Positions 33,250 to 44,610 of a stretch of DNA of 64,000 bases are shown here, piece after piece; position 1 is the first letter of the stretch; every line of letters starts with the position of its first letter. The position numbers were made by a program, and so were the translations under genes. The stretch is from Corinectria fuckeliana (taxonomy: Eukaryota > Ascomycota > Sordariomycetes > Hypocreales > Nectriaceae): NCBI GenBank assembly GCA_019137255.1, contig WPDH01000004.1:310001-374000 (forward strand), in the 5' to 3' direction. The notes under the pieces are model-generated. The model saw only the letters and a list, made by a program, of their open reading frames with translations, had not been told where the DNA came from and ran no database searches.

Positions 33250-34591
33250 ATGGATGATTCGCAGCAAGAATGGCAGTCAGTCCGACCCGAGGGGCTCGCG
33301 CGGGGCCTGCTGGTCATTACCATCATCTTTACCGTCACCACCGTGGTGGTCCTCGCGATGAGAGCGTACATCAGAACCGTCAACAAATTGAACAGCGCGG
33401 AGGACTACCTGATGTACATTGGAGGGGTAAGTCTCAAACGCTATACACGCACTGGGTTGTTGGTTGGCATAGGATTCTAACCTAGGGGTTGTCCTACAGG
33501 TACTCAACATTGCGCACAATGCCATTGTCTTGTACGGATGCTTCACGGGCATCGGGACCCATCAAAGTAAACTTAACGCGGCTACGATGACAGAAGGGAC
33601 AAAGGTTTGTCAACTCACTACCCACGGTTTCCCCAATCGCTGACGCGGTGTTTCCTTTGAAACCATAGATGATCACGGTTTGGCAGTTGTTCTACGTCGC
33701 CGAATCACCATTCATCAAGATCAGCATTTGTGCGACATTGATCCGAGTCGCCGTGCAACGCCGCTACACATACCCGCTGTACGCTGTCTCGGTACTCAGT
33801 ATAGCGATGACCATTATGGCATTCGTTGCTGTATTCGTCCAGTGCGTCCCCTTCCGGGCCTCCTGGACCGGCAAAGGGAAATGCATTTCTGTCGATGTCA
33901 TCATCATCCCCACATACATTTTCTCGGCTGTCAACATCCTTATCGATTGGACCGTTTCCATACTGCCAATCTTCATCTTGTGGCATCTCCAGCTTCGTCG
34001 AAAGTTGAAGATCATGTGCTTCGCTATCCTGGGAGTGGGTGTTCTGTGAGTGACTCTACCTGGTCTTGCGTCCATGGCGGTGAAGCGAACATATACTGAT
34101 TCAAGACGGCGAAACCAAAGAGCTTCCATCGCCACTATTATTCGGATGCCACACATCTCAAACTATGCTGCGACTACTGACAAGCTATGTGAGTACAAAT
34201 GCAGACCTTGTGCTGATGTTATGCTTGCGATGTACGCTGACGCTTGATGATTGCCCCATGTATAGACAAACTCGGCTTCGTCATCCTCTGGACGGTCGTC
34301 GAGCTCAGCCTCGGAATTCTCGCCGGCTCCCTCCCTTCGCTACGCAAATTCTTCAAGAGTCTCTCCAAAGACCACAGCACGAGGGACCATGCCTCGTCGG
34401 GCACCGATCTTGTGACGATAGGAGGACACAAGAGAACCAGAACAACACCCGGAGCCCCGTACGACTGCGAACTGAACACGACTGTGGGAGTTGGAAGGGA
34501 TGGAAGTAGCGACGGTGCGCAAGACAAAGATGACGACAGTACACGTCGTATTATTCAAGTCACGCGAGATGTCACCCAAACCTATACCTAG
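33250..34591 (+). CDS. Rhodopsin/Pth11-like seven-helix membrane protein
   Basis: Five exons: 33250-33426, 33500-33604, 33669-34045, 34106-34188, 34266-34591 (355 aa, frame closes). Starts MDDSQQEWQSVRPEGLARGL. Helices in order: LLVITIIFTVTTVVVLAMRA, DYLMYIGGVLNIAHNAIVLY, QLFYVAESPFIKISICATLI, YAVSVLSIAMTIMAFVAVFV, VIIIPTYIFSAVNILIDWTV with ILPIFILWHLQL, IMCFAILGVGVL, and FVILWTVVELSLGILAGSLP. The sequences VFVQCVPFRASW and ISVDVIIIP..FSAVNILIDW are hallmarks of the fungal rhodopsin-domain family that includes Pth11-like receptors. No CFEM domain precedes it. The Ser/Thr/charged tail (GHKRTRTTPGAPYDCELNTT) is cytosolic. Proposed role is plasma-membrane sensing; the ligand is unknown. Confidence 0.9.
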
Positions 34592-36983
34592 AAAGATCCT
34601 GCACCAAGCCGAGCTCTTTATCGACAGTCCGACACATCTCCATCTCTTCCATTTGTGAGGAATTTGATGGGTATTGTCCATCTGGACTTCGTGGTTTACC
34701 ACGACTCTTTTATTGGTGTTACCAGGCAGGTGGCTGGCTCTGGTTGTCTGACACGCTCATGGTCCATACTGGGAATTCCAGCGAGCCATTTGCGCCAGCT
34801 CGACACCACTCAGTGGGCGGGCTATGGTTAATAAGCTCTATAAGCCTGCTCTACCGTGGAAATACTACGTAACTGCGTTGATCCGTGCAACAGTGCCGAA
34901 TCCATGTATTTATCCACATCCATTTAAGGAGACCCAGCCTTGTGCTATCGTTGGACGTGTCGTGATTGCAAGCATATTCGGTGACCCGGGTAAGACGAGC
35001 CCCCAGATTTAATCACGACCGCTGTCTCCGATGCGTCTGAGGGGGAGAAGCATGGGTTATCCTTGTCTAAGCCAGGCTTGTGACCAACACCAACCAGTGT
35101 GTCGGGAGACGACAGCAGCAATCCAGCCAAAACGTCCACCCCCGCCAAGCACTCAATCTTGGCCTGCATCGACCAGGATCGCTATAGCGGGTCTTACTGC
35201 CCCTTCGATGCTCATCTGCTCAAACTCGGACGCAAACGAAGGGATTGTTTCGCAAGACGTGCGAAGGTTTGTGGTTCTAGCATGGGAAAATTGCACGGCT
35301 GAAATCTCAGACGCACATTCCTCCCGGCTGTGCATCCGTATGACGCTGCCAACGGATGAATGGGCCGCGCCTCGGTAGGATGTTTCACTGCACCCAAAGA
35401 TTCGGCTTTGTATCGAGGTATGGTCTAAATATAAATACATCGCCGTGTACTAACACTTCAGAGTGTTTGAAGTGAACTCTGGGAATAAACGCATTCTGGG
35501 CTGTAAAATTGGACTTAGAAAGCTTTGTGTTCCACGATGGGAGCAATAGATGGATTCCTTAGGGATCTGGGTAAAGTTTGAGCAGCTATCTTTGTTCTCT
35601 ATCTTTTCAGCTTCAAGTGAGTAGGACATTTCGAGAACTCCTTGGTGTTCCGCGCCTTGCCGTTCTTGAGGTTTAAAGACCACTCGATACCAGGACCAGG
35701 AGGGGGCGTCTTGGGTGCACCATATCACTGGAACAAAGGTTATCTTGACAATTATTTAGGGCTGGCCTTCCACGAAAACCTCGAATAGCTTCCAAGAGGT
35801 GATGATAGTTACGGGTATTGGCAGGAATAGAAGTTGAGATTATCGGTGGCAAGATCGCATACCCTAGAGAGTAGTCAATACTGGACTAGTGGCATTTGAA
35901 CCGCTGTTTTCTGAAATACCTGGAGACAAAACATCCGAAGGACTGGCTATATATGCGCCAACGGCCAAGCATTACCAAAAGCACAATAAAAAACTTCGCG
36001 GTACACTCACTCAATAACTAAGTTTTCTTTCGGCGTCCTAGGTCATTGCTCCGCCGGCTCCTCATGACCATCCTTTAGTAGTGGAAGCTCCATCTTATGG
36101 AAACTGGTAAGGTGTTCATTAGGTATACTTTGCCCTCGTCGTGTGATGCCCCTCACTGGCCTCGTGACAGCGGAAGATATGCACAGAATGCTGTGTGAGT
36201 AGTGATTTAGTGATCCCAACAACTGACATCTAGAACGTCATAACAGGCACGCAAAGGGAGAGCAAGCAAATCTAGAATTCCAGGCATATCTAGTTGATTG
36301 TCACAGACGAATAAATTATGCTTGCGATGTGGAACGCCTCTTAAAGGGATAAGTAGATGATTCGAGGCTGGCCTTGAATAAGTGAATAAGCAATGCTGTG
36401 GCTGGGGTGGAATGCATTCTTGGCTCGTCTACGGAATTTTGTTTTACCGTCTTCGTATAGGATGCACTAATCCCGACGTGTCTAAAAATGGGCTCGGAAT
36501 GCCCGATCGATACGAGGTCCAACCCAGTTTGGGAATGCAGGGACACAAACCTGTTCGTGTTAAAGTTGATGAGAATTTTCAAAATTAAGATACCCGCTTC
36601 CCTGTTTGAAAAGGACATGTTGTCTGTCCGCCTGTCTGTGGCGGAGCTGAGGCTGCAAACACTTGTCTTAGGTTCCAAGGTTTAGCTCCCAGCCAAAGAT
36701 CTCACATTATCAAGCCTTGTTCCAACTAAAGAGCGCCACCAAGTAAAGATAAAGAAAAAGGCGTAACTGTCGAGGCATGGCTTGAAATTGCATACCGCCC
36801 AGGGCTCAGGCTATGGCTATGAAATAAGCAAGACGTGCCCCCTTTTAGGGCAAGATGGACCATTAGTTAAACATTTTTCTCGCTCGCGACTCTAGATTTG
36901 CAGTACAGCTAATATCACCGAAACCTCTCGTCGCCGTGCTTTTATGTCCCTATCAGTACTAAATTGTCCCGTTCAGCACAACG
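34592..36983. other. Long intergenic region
   Basis: About 2.4 kb with no supported gene. Open frames at 35031-35440 (both strands) have a mildly coding-like composition but match nothing I know. Could hide a decayed gene or a non-coding RNA; nothing further visible. Confidence 0.4.
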
Positions 36984-38873
36984 GTGTTGCCGTTACGGAG
37001 CACTGCCGACAACGCCATGACGCCCGCCGCCTCACGCAGACAGGGGTACGTTGGGATACGAAGCATGGATGTTACTACATCAACTATAAACAGAACAAGT
37101 CCGCTCGATTTAGTCTTCGCAAGGATACGCCCGGTTATTAGACTCGGAAGTCTCGACGAATCGGCCGATGAAAGCGTTCAGTTACAAAAGGACGACGCCT
37201 CCGCGAATTGTGATGCTGCGCTACTTTTCTCTTCGAACGCCGCCATAATCGATTCATATGCAGGATCGTGGAACAGCGGAGATCGACATGGCGAGTTCAT
37301 TCGTCGCGACGAAACAGAATCCGACCACGATTTCGTACCCCCAGCTGGTCAAACTTCTCGCTGGCCTTTTATAAGAGATGACCCCATTACCATACCGGTC
37401 CCTCTCGAGCCAGAACCATTTTTCCCCAGTCCCCGCACACCCATCTCTCGACCTTGGCATTGTCATCGGGTTGACGAAGACCTTGAAGATCTCGCGTCAC
37501 TCTCCATTCCTCCTTTCGATTTCGTGTTCGAGAGCGCAGACATGCAAGCGTCTCCCTCTTCTCGCGGGAAGGTCATGACATCGGCCGAGTTTGACATCTA
37601 CCAGAGACAGACGGACCAAACCCATGCTGGGAAGCGATTTTCTAGAGGCGATGAGGAGGACGATATCGATTATGACGACGGGGACGAGGCGGAGGCCATA
37701 AGGCGGCAGAAAGAACAACGAAAACAACAAGAAGCTCACATCGCCGGCTATCGACAAAGAATGATGAAGACTACAAAAGAGGTTATTTCACCTCCACCCA
37801 TATACCACGTACGAGCCCCATCAGTATCTTCACTACGAGGTCCGCGGGCGGCACATAGTCCCAACCATGGCGAAAACGACGACGACGACGACGATGTTCC
37901 GCTCGCTATTTTGCAGGCCCAAAGACTCTCCGGCGAAAGACGCCCGCCTACTCGTTTAGCTGCCGCAAAATCTCATCCGAATCTACGATTGACTGCCCGA
38001 GAGCAACCTAGAAGGCCCGGCTCTGCACAAGGGCAAGCTCTCAACCATGGCCTGGGTTCACCACTACCGGCTTTCGCGCGCCGTCTTCCTCAGGATCCAT
38101 TCGCTGGGTATGACAACATCGGCTGGCAAGCGCACACTCAGAAGCCTATCCCTGGCGGCTTGGTTGGTGTGATTGCAAGTGAAGAACGAGCCAAAGCATT
38201 GCGCCGTGGAGGTCCCAGCCGTGGCTTGCAGGCCATTCCTGATACGAATAGCTCCTTCGACTGGGCAGGCAATCCTTACCAGATGGGTCAAGTAAATGCT
38301 CCTTATGGTATGCCTGGGATGCAACAATCGCAACCCTACTCGCGTCCGCAGACACCAAGCCCAGGCTCTCCGTTACAGCTTCAAACAGCTCACCAGATGT
38401 CTCCCTTCCTACAAGCGCAAATGGAATTCTTTCAAACCATGGCTTTCATAGGTCAGCAGAGGAGTAGCGACGCCTGGAGCATCTCGTCACAACAGCAAGT
38501 GCCGAGTGGCGTTAGTCCCACCGGAGGGTCGACTTATGCCATGTCCAGTCATAGATACGACATGGGATATAGTCCTTCAGTCGCCCCGTCAGAAAGAAGT
38601 AATGTTGGCCTTCCCGCCCGGTACAGACCAGTTTCCAGAGCCGCCAGTCTCGCAGGTTCCGAGAGGCACGTCAAGACACATGATACAGTTGGCATCAAAA
38701 ACCGGATTGACACGAGCAAAATAAAATACAGCGCCAATGCTGCCGCCGAGGAGGAGAGCTCAGACGATGACGATGATGAGGCATTCTGGAGAGCCAAAAA
38801 GTTAGCTCGCGATAGAAGGGAGGGGCAGTATGGATGGGGAGCAGGGACTTTGGGATTAATACAAACTGGATGA
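36984..38873 (+). CDS. Acidic low-complexity conserved fungal protein
   Basis: Single open frame, up to 629 aa. The first 100 or so residues (MLPLRSTADNAMTPAASRRQ) look little conserved and the real start may be downstream. The body is mostly disordered: acidic runs (EEDDIDYDDGDEAEAIRRQK), then GENDDDDDDVPLAILQAQRL, and Pro/Gly/Gln-rich text (YSRPQTPSPGSPLQLQTAHQ). Two ordered-looking blocks, LPAFARRLPQDPFAGYDNIG and GGLVGVIASEERAKALRRGG, recur in a conserved Pezizomycotina family of unknown function. The end is acidic plus basic (EEESSDDDDDEAFWRAKKLA, RDRREGQYGWGAG). No TM or signal peptide. Probably nuclear or cytosolic scaffold; function not known. Confidence 0.7.
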   Translation: MLPLRSTADNAMTPAASRRQGYVGIRSMDVTTSTINRTSPLDLVFARIRPVIRLGSLDESADESVQLQKDDASANCDAALLFSSNAAIIDSYAGSWNSGDRHGEFIRRDETESDHDFVPPAGQTSRWPFIRDDPITIPVPLEPEPFFPSPRTPISRPWHCHRVDEDLEDLASLSIPPFDFVFESADMQASPSSRGKVMTSAEFDIYQRQTDQTHAGKRFSRGDEEDDIDYDDGDEAEAIRRQKEQRKQQEAHIAGYRQRMMKTTKEVISPPPIYHVRAPSVSSLRGPRAAHSPNHGENDDDDDDVPLAILQAQRLSGERRPPTRLAAAKSHPNLRLTAREQPRRPGSAQGQALNHGLGSPLPAFARRLPQDPFAGYDNIGWQAHTQKPIPGGLVGVIASEERAKALRRGGPSRGLQAIPDTNSSFDWAGNPYQMGQVNAPYGMPGMQQSQPYSRPQTPSPGSPLQLQTAHQMSPFLQAQMEFFQTMAFIGQQRSSDAWSISSQQQVPSGVSPTGGSTYAMSSHRYDMGYSPSVAPSERSNVGLPARYRPVSRAASLAGSERHVKTHDTVGIKNRIDTSKIKYSANAAAEEESSDDDDDEAFWRAKKLARDRREGQYGWGAGTLGLIQTG

Positions 38874-39365
38874 CATGAGATTCAGGATGAAATTTTAGTG
38901 TTTAATACGTCTGGATACCATAACTTCTTGCGACATGACTGTTGACATATGTTGCCTCTCGGACCTTGGCCAGACCAAGGCTGCGAGAAGACACAAGTAC
39001 CATTGACATATTGACGACGGATCCTGAACTTGGACGTGAACTCATTGTACTTGAAGAAAAAGAAGGAGAACCCCGTGGGCTCCTATTTCTAACGTTCTTA
39101 TTAGCTTGCTCCACGCTAAAAACAAGATTGCAATGTTTATTGATAAGAACCCACGCCCTCCTGTGATAAGAAATCGTTCTCTAACGTTCTACAAAGCCTC
39201 GTTAGTGTTACGTAATGCTGCAGCGCATCCCGCTAACGAGGAAAAGAGGAGAAACGCGCAATTCCAACTTGAGTTCAAGAGTTGTAAGCTTGGTCCTTTA
39301 TTGTCCAGGCCCTCCGAACCGCAAGAGAAATTCTACAGACGTTGACATCTTACTAAAGCCCAAGC
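38874..39365. other. Intergenic
   Basis: Terminator of the acidic protein gene and promoter of the Zn2Cys6 gene. Nothing else seen. Confidence 0.45.
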
Positions 39366-41527
39366 ATGGAGGCAGAGGCAAAAACTCGCCTGTCGCAACG
39401 TCAAGGCTTAGCATGCCGCGGTATGTCCGCTGAAAAGTTATCGCTCTTGGTATACTCAGCTAAACGACTACTAGAATGCACCAAGAAGAAGAGGAAGTGC
39501 AGTAAGGAAATCCCATGCACACGGTGTCAACACCTCGGATTGCGTTGCGAGCGTGACGTCGTTCACCTGAGGCGGAATGTAATTCGAAATAACGCCGAAA
39601 TTGGATTTCTCGACTCTTTACAGGAAACGCTCCGGAGCACGAATCCCGCCCGCGTTGAGAGAGCGATCCAGATGATAGCAGCTAGGACGAAACATCTTCA
39701 GTCAGGTCAAGCTCCAGAGGTTGAGAGTTCCCGGGCAGAGTTGGTGAGAGTCGCCAATAATGCTGAAGACCATTCAGAGCAACATATATCCACAACATCC
39801 GACCCATCGCCGGAATCTCAAGCGCAGAGCTCGCTTACCGTCACAGCACTTGAACATTTGGCCTGGGGCAGAGGTTATGGCGACTGCTATCCTCATCGCA
39901 ATTGCGCCTGTCACTATAATCGAGTCTTTTCAAGACAATCACCCGACTTTGGAAACTCTCCAACAATATCCACCGCCCATCTTCCAGAGCGTGGCGTGGC
40001 CGAGGTCCTCATCTCCTTTCATGTCAGCCATATCGCATGGCACCACAATTCTCTCCACTGTCCTACATTCTTGGAGCAGTGCAGAGCTTTCTGGGAGACG
40101 GGGCAATACGACCAGCCTCAATGGATCGCGCTGTACTGCTCAGTTCTCGCGACATCTCTGTTGTGTTTGCAAAACAGCTGGAAATATCAGAATTCTTATC
40201 CAACTGTTTTGCCCGCATCTTCTCCCCAAGAGTTGTTCAAGATGATGGTCGATGTTCTTTACCAAGCCCATTTTCTGCAGAACATATCGCTTTATTCCAT
40301 ACAGGCCATCGTCATCTCGACCGAGGTAGCTCACAACCTTGGTCTCAGTCAACTCAACGCAACTCTGTTCAGCGCGGCAATCAGGATGGCAGAATGCATC
40401 GGACTGCACAAGATCGGAGATAATAAGCCGGATCTTCAAACCTCGTCCGAAGTGTGGCAAGATACTTTGGAGAGGGAGCTCGGCCGACGAGTCTGGCTTC
40501 AAATGGTCATCCAAGATCACTTTGCCATACCGTTCACCGATTCCTATGGCATCCATCCTTCCCATTACTCAACACAAGTCCCCATCAATGCCGACGATGC
40601 CGACTTGGCTGAGGTCTCAGATGAAATCCCAACAGTCAGCACATATACTCGGGTTTTGGGGAGCATCGCGCAGTTGATGCCCGAGTTGGCGGATGGCATG
40701 GGGCCTTTGAGAGCCCGGAAGCCGCCTCATGAACAGTACGAGCATGTTCTTCGGATGGATAAGAAGATGAGGGAGAAAGTCCGGTCCATTCCTCCGTTTC
40801 TCCTCCGGCAGGACCAGTCACTAGAGGCCCAGTATCCTTGGCTCGGTGTTGCGCGCCATAGTCTTGCAATCACGGCAGCGGAAAAGGTTGACTCGTCCCC
40901 CCCTCTCCGTCCGCTTCGGGCGCTGACAAGAAACAGATCATCATGATACACCGGCCGTTTATCTTTACGTCCTTTCAGTCGGCTGCCTATTCTCACACAA
41001 GACGAACATGCGTTGCAGCGGCAGTGACGATCCTCCGGGAACATGGAAGCGTCGTGGAATCCGGCGAAGTATCACTATGGACTCACATCGCATTCTGCAT
41101 CACCGCTGCTTTGATCCTAAGCTTCGAGGTCATGTGCTGCCAGACAAACGGCTCGAACAACAGGCACCACGCTTACATCGATGCGATCCGTGATGCACGT
41201 CAGCATCTCTCAGGACGCACTAATGATGTGTTGGCGCATCGTGGCGTTGTTTTGATCGACGCCGTCTTCTCAGAAGCCGACAGCATCGAGTCTTTCTCTG
41301 GAACAACAGGGTCGCTGCCTAGACTTACAGCCATTAATTTCGAAGAGATCGTAACCAGATTTACCACGGACTGGGTAATTCTGGGCTTAGCTACTGAGAT
41401 TAGACCGGAGGATATCCCAGATCTAAGTGCATATTATGCTCTGCCCGGAAGCGTCTCTGAAGACTTTGACGATTGGTTCCAACAGATTTTCCATGGAACC
41501 TCATCCGAGGAAGGAATCGTCAACTGA
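39366..41527 (+). CDS. Zn2Cys6 transcription factor with fungal-specific TF domain
   Basis: Three exons: 39366-39420, 39475-40886, 40931-41527 (687 aa, frame closes). Intron 1 (GTATGT...CTAG) lies inside the zinc cluster; after splicing it reads CREC-TKKKRKC-SKEIPC-TRC-QHLGLRC, a canonical C-x2-C-x6-C-x5-C-x2-C-x6-C cluster. Intron 2 (44 nt, GTTGAC, branch GCTGAC) joins AITAAEK to KQIIMIHRPF. The middle domain carries fungal_trans features: HVSHIAWHHNSLHCPTFLEQ, AAIRMAECIGLHKIGD, ERELGRRVWLQMVIQDHFAI, and SYGIHPSHYSTQVPINADD. It ends in a helical C-terminus. Sits convergent to a TfdA-type dioxygenase whose divergent promoter carries palindromes, making it a candidate regulator of that locus (inference). 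Confidence 0.9.
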
Positions 41528-41576
41528 ATAGTACGCATTTGTCTTCTATCTATCCATCGAATCAATGAAGCGACTT

Positions 41577-42979
41577 CTAGCTTGCCACTACAAAACCAGT
41601 TTCGTTCACTCCCGGATAAGACCTGAAAGCCTTTGGGGCAGTTCCACTGGTCATGGTGCACTGCCACATGAGTCTCCTCTTGTCGTCGTCTTCCTTATAC
41701 TGAGACAGTTGGCCCGTAATACTATGCATGACGCCCCTGTTGTGGAAGATGACGAGATCGCCTTCAGTCCAACGGTGTGCGTAGATGTTTTCCGCTGCCC
41801 AGATCCGTCGCTGAAACTGATACACGATCCTTCGTACCTCGACGACATCGTCTATCACCGACATCTCGCCTGTTTCGGGATCTCGAGTGGTCAGTTTGTA
41901 GACGCAGCATCCGTGGACCTGAAGAAATGGACGTTCCGGGTTGAGAGGGTTGCGCCAGACCATCTGAATGGAATTGTTAGCACATTTCCACTCAGAATAA
42001 CTATCACTGCTCGGCTCAGTTGTCTCTGGAGGACTCACCGGGTGTTCAGCAACCTTATTCCAGGACCACTCAGATAGCTGATCGATAGGTGTTTCACGAC
42101 CCAAGTGAGGAATGGACAGCCCGTCTTCGGTTGCTTTGCACTGCCGGATATATTCGTATGCTTGTGGAGCGTACGTAACCGTCGTGTTCAGGGCAAACTC
42201 TTGCTCAGCTGACGTCAGTAGCTGAAAGGCTCGGGCCCCAGAGAAGACTTCAAGAAGATTAGTACGATTGGCCCAAACAGTATGGGGGAATTTGGGCGAC
42301 ACTCACACGCCGTTGCACCAGCTGCAATCTCCTTCTCCCTCCCATCTGGAAACTTGAGCTTCTGGTCGGGTAGCTTGGGCACTTTGACAGCGTGAAGAAT
42401 AGTGACTTCCCCAGGAAAGCGCTCATAAAAAGGAGTGTCCATATGCCATCTGTAGGGGCGAGTATATCCGCCCTTTAATTCATCAGGCGATAGTGGCTCT
42501 TGATGAAACAATGTATGATCCTAGAGTCATTTTAGTCTGGGCGCTCTTGGGCACTCCACAGGACGAACGAGTCCATGACATACCAGGTGGACAACCTCCA
42601 ACTCTTCGACTCCCTCATAGTCCTTGAACTTCCCGCTCCCAATGATGCCAACCTGCGGTGCTCTTGGAATTCTCCCGGCTTTATAGGCTGAGAGGATGTT
42701 CTTTGGATCACTCACGGCCTTTTCACCAGCAGAGTGGATATCTGACGCGGTAGAGTCGAATATCTTGGCCAACAGAGGCAGGGCTGTGGGATCTATACCC
42801 TTCTGGTTTCTTATCACAACCACCTGGTTCTCAAATAGGGCTTGCCGCAGCGTAGACTTGTCTTCTTCCGACAGTGAGTTGATGCTCAAAGTTTCCATGG
42901 AGTCTGGAAGGTGGATTTCCGCTCCAATCGAGGAGGACTCGCGCACATCAGACGGGAGTGTCTCAAAAGAAAGTGCCAT
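41577..42979 (-). CDS. TauD/TfdA-family Fe(II)/2-oxoglutarate dioxygenase
   Basis: Four exons: 42979-42584, 42520-42307, 42247-42039, 41963-41577 (401 aa, frame closes). Starts MALSFETLPSDVRESSSIGA. The iron ligands are YRWHMDTPFY (HxD) and the distal His in VIFHNRGVMHSITG. An Arg in the C-terminal RRLMWQCTMTS probably binds 2-oxoglutarate. Introns have donors GTATGT, GTGAGT, GTGAGT; the third removes a stretch that would otherwise insert SPPETTEPSSDSYSEW. The family couples 2-oxoglutarate decarboxylation to hydroxylation of small substrates (sulfonates, aryloxyacids, xanthine). Overall layout parallels the XanA-like enzyme on the other side of the shared promoter, but sequence similarity is moderate, so the substrate may differ. 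Confidence 0.88.
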
Positions 42980-43093
42980 GGTGTAAAGTAGTTCGGATTG
43001 AAAGAGGGTGTTATTTCGTATTCTTAATCACTCTTTTCCCCGAGCAACTCTCGACACTTATACCCGGATCAATCAAATGTGATATTGTCAGAT

Positions 43094-43288
43094 GCGGGCG
43101 AGAAGAACCAACTCGTCCGCACTTGCACGTAGATCAGCCAAGCTAGTTCGCAGAGTGATATGACAATCCAAATCCTCAATGCATCGATTCGCCACAAGCT
43201 GCGGGAGATGCGGGTGAGCTAATAATCTCGCCCGCACTTTATCTTTAGGTGGCACTAAGGAGCGGGCCAGTCTGACAGACTCACCCGC
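43094..43288. promoter_or_regulatory. Three GC-rich palindromes in the divergent dioxygenase promoter
   Basis: Site 1 (43094-43120): GCGGGCGAG, 9-base spacer, CTCGTCCGC. Site 2 (43210-43235): GCGGGTGAG, 8-base spacer, CTCGCCCGC. Site 3 (43262-43288): GCGGGCCAGTCT, 3-base spacer, AGACTCACCCGC. All share GCGGG(T/C)GAG-type half sites facing each other. The CGG/CCG ends fit a dimeric Zn2Cys6 binder, and one such factor is encoded 1.6 kb away. They lie between the starts of the two dioxygenases (42979 and 43402). They do not match the TCGG-N6-CCGA site of the purine regulator UaY. Confidence 0.65.
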
Positions 43289-43320
43289 ACAAGGCCAAAG
43301 TGCTGCGATTAAGAACATAT

Positions 43321-43328
43321 TATATAAA
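43321..43328 (+). promoter_or_regulatory. TATA box of the XanA-like gene
   Basis: TATATAAA, 73 bases before the ATG at 43402, in an AT-rich patch right after the third palindrome. Confidence 0.6.
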
Positions 43329-43401
43329 CTTCAATAATACAGAAGGTCTCATCTGCACCTGAGTAGATCAACCGACTGTTATACATTCGACTTCGATTAC
43401 C

Positions 43402-44565
43402 ATGGCGTTGAGCAGCATTCAAATCGCCCCTCTCCCGAAACCCTTTGAAGGATCCTTGGTCGATTTCGGTGTTGAGCTTTCTGGTATTGACATTGAACAC
43501 CTCGATAGTACGTCCCTCAAAACAAAAAACCTATACAGTCATACTGATCCCTTTTTAGATCAGAGCTTCGAGGTTCTTCGATCGACTCTCTACAAACACA
43601 GCGTCGTGGTTATCAAGAACCAACTTAAGCTCTCTGCCAAGGCCCAGTTTGAGTTGACTCGTCGCTTTGACCCCGAAGCTAGTGTATACAGCCATGGATC
43701 AAAGATAGACAAGAGGAGCGTGCTTCATAAAGACTTGACGACAATCCCGTCTCAGCCTCAGGTGCAGGTCATCGGTCACGGCGTGGTCGACGAGTTCGAG
43801 GGTTTGAAGAATCTGAAGCTGAACCACCCACATCACGGGACATTCCACAAGCACCCCGTCGCACCCGAGGACGACTTTCGCTATACGCACTTCTACCGAT
43901 GGCACATCGACTCGGCCATGTACGACCTTGATCCACCTCTAGTCACGTCGCTCTTTGCGTGCAAAGTACCCAAGGGAAGGCGCCAGATTTGTCGGTATGA
44001 TGATGGAACGGGAGAGGAGCTTGAATTGCCTCTGGGAACAACAGCTTTCATCAGTGGATATCGAATGTTTGATCTGCTGTCAGACGAGGATAAGGAGCTC
44101 GTCATGACCAGCTTCATCGAGTACGCGCCCCACCCGTACATCTGGATGAGCCGAGCCAAAGCACGATCAAATGGACTGGGCTTGATCTGCGACGACCTGG
44201 AGCTTCCGGAAAGCGGTCTGCCTGAGATCAATCCGAATAAGATCAGAAAGTACCCCATGGCTTGGAAGAATCCAGAGACGGGTCAGTTGGCCATGATGAC
44301 ATATCCGACACCAGCTCGGAAGATTCATCTAAAAGATGGTGCAATTATTGACGACTTGAAAGAGGTGAGGGAGATGCTGTATCGTCTGCAAAGGCCAGCC
44401 ATCAGTCCCCAGTATGTGTATCCGCACGACTGGGACGAGGGTGACCTGGTTCTGTTTAACAATCACGGGGTTATGCATTCCATTGTTGGAGCATTCACGG
44501 AGCACGAGGTTCGCATATTCCGGCAATGCAATATGGCAGCGAGCAGACCGCCCATGAATCCCTAA
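43402..44565 (+). CDS. XanA-like 2-oxoglutarate-dependent xanthine dioxygenase
   Basis: Two exons: 43402-43507 and 43559-44565 (370 aa, frame closes; intron GTACGT...TTTTTAG). Starts MALSSIQIAPLPKPFEGSLV and then DFGVELSGIDIEHLDNQSFE. The text follows fungal XanA closely: VVVIKNQ near the start, RRFDPEASVYSHGSK, QPQVQVIGHG, HPHHGTFHK, the iron site FYRWHIDSAMYDLDPPLVTS, then RYDDGTGEELELPLGTTAFI and EYAPHPYIWMSRAKARSNGL. The distal His is in LVLFNNHGVMHSIVGAF and the 2-oxoglutarate Arg in VRIFRQCNMA. XanA hydroxylates xanthine to uric acid with 2-oxoglutarate, an alternative to xanthine dehydrogenase. The minus-strand neighbour shares the promoter. Assignment to the xanthine enzyme rests on remembered family text, not a search. 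Confidence 0.82.
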   Translation: MALSSIQIAPLPKPFEGSLVDFGVELSGIDIEHLDSTSLKTKNLYSHTDPFLDQSFEVLRSTLYKHSVVVIKNQLKLSAKAQFELTRRFDPEASVYSHGSKIDKRSVLHKDLTTIPSQPQVQVIGHGVVDEFEGLKNLKLNHPHHGTFHKHPVAPEDDFRYTHFYRWHIDSAMYDLDPPLVTSLFACKVPKGRRQICRYDDGTGEELELPLGTTAFISGYRMFDLLSDEDKELVMTSFIEYAPHPYIWMSRAKARSNGLGLICDDLELPESGLPEINPNKIRKYPMAWKNPETGQLAMMTYPTPARKIHLKDGAIIDDLKEVREMLYRLQRPAISPQYVYPHDWDEGDLVLFNNHGVMHSIVGAFTEHEVRIFRQCNMAASRPPMNP

Positions 44566-44610
44566 TTTCCAATGCCAAGTTTTGCAATGCTGGAATCTGC
44601 TGATAGTTTA

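Noticed and set aside
35031..35440. Overlapping open frames on both strands as a gene
   Set aside because: No domain, no intron pattern, no start context.
43094..43288. Palindromes as UaY purine-regulator sites
   Set aside because: The half sites do not match TCGG-N6-CCGA.
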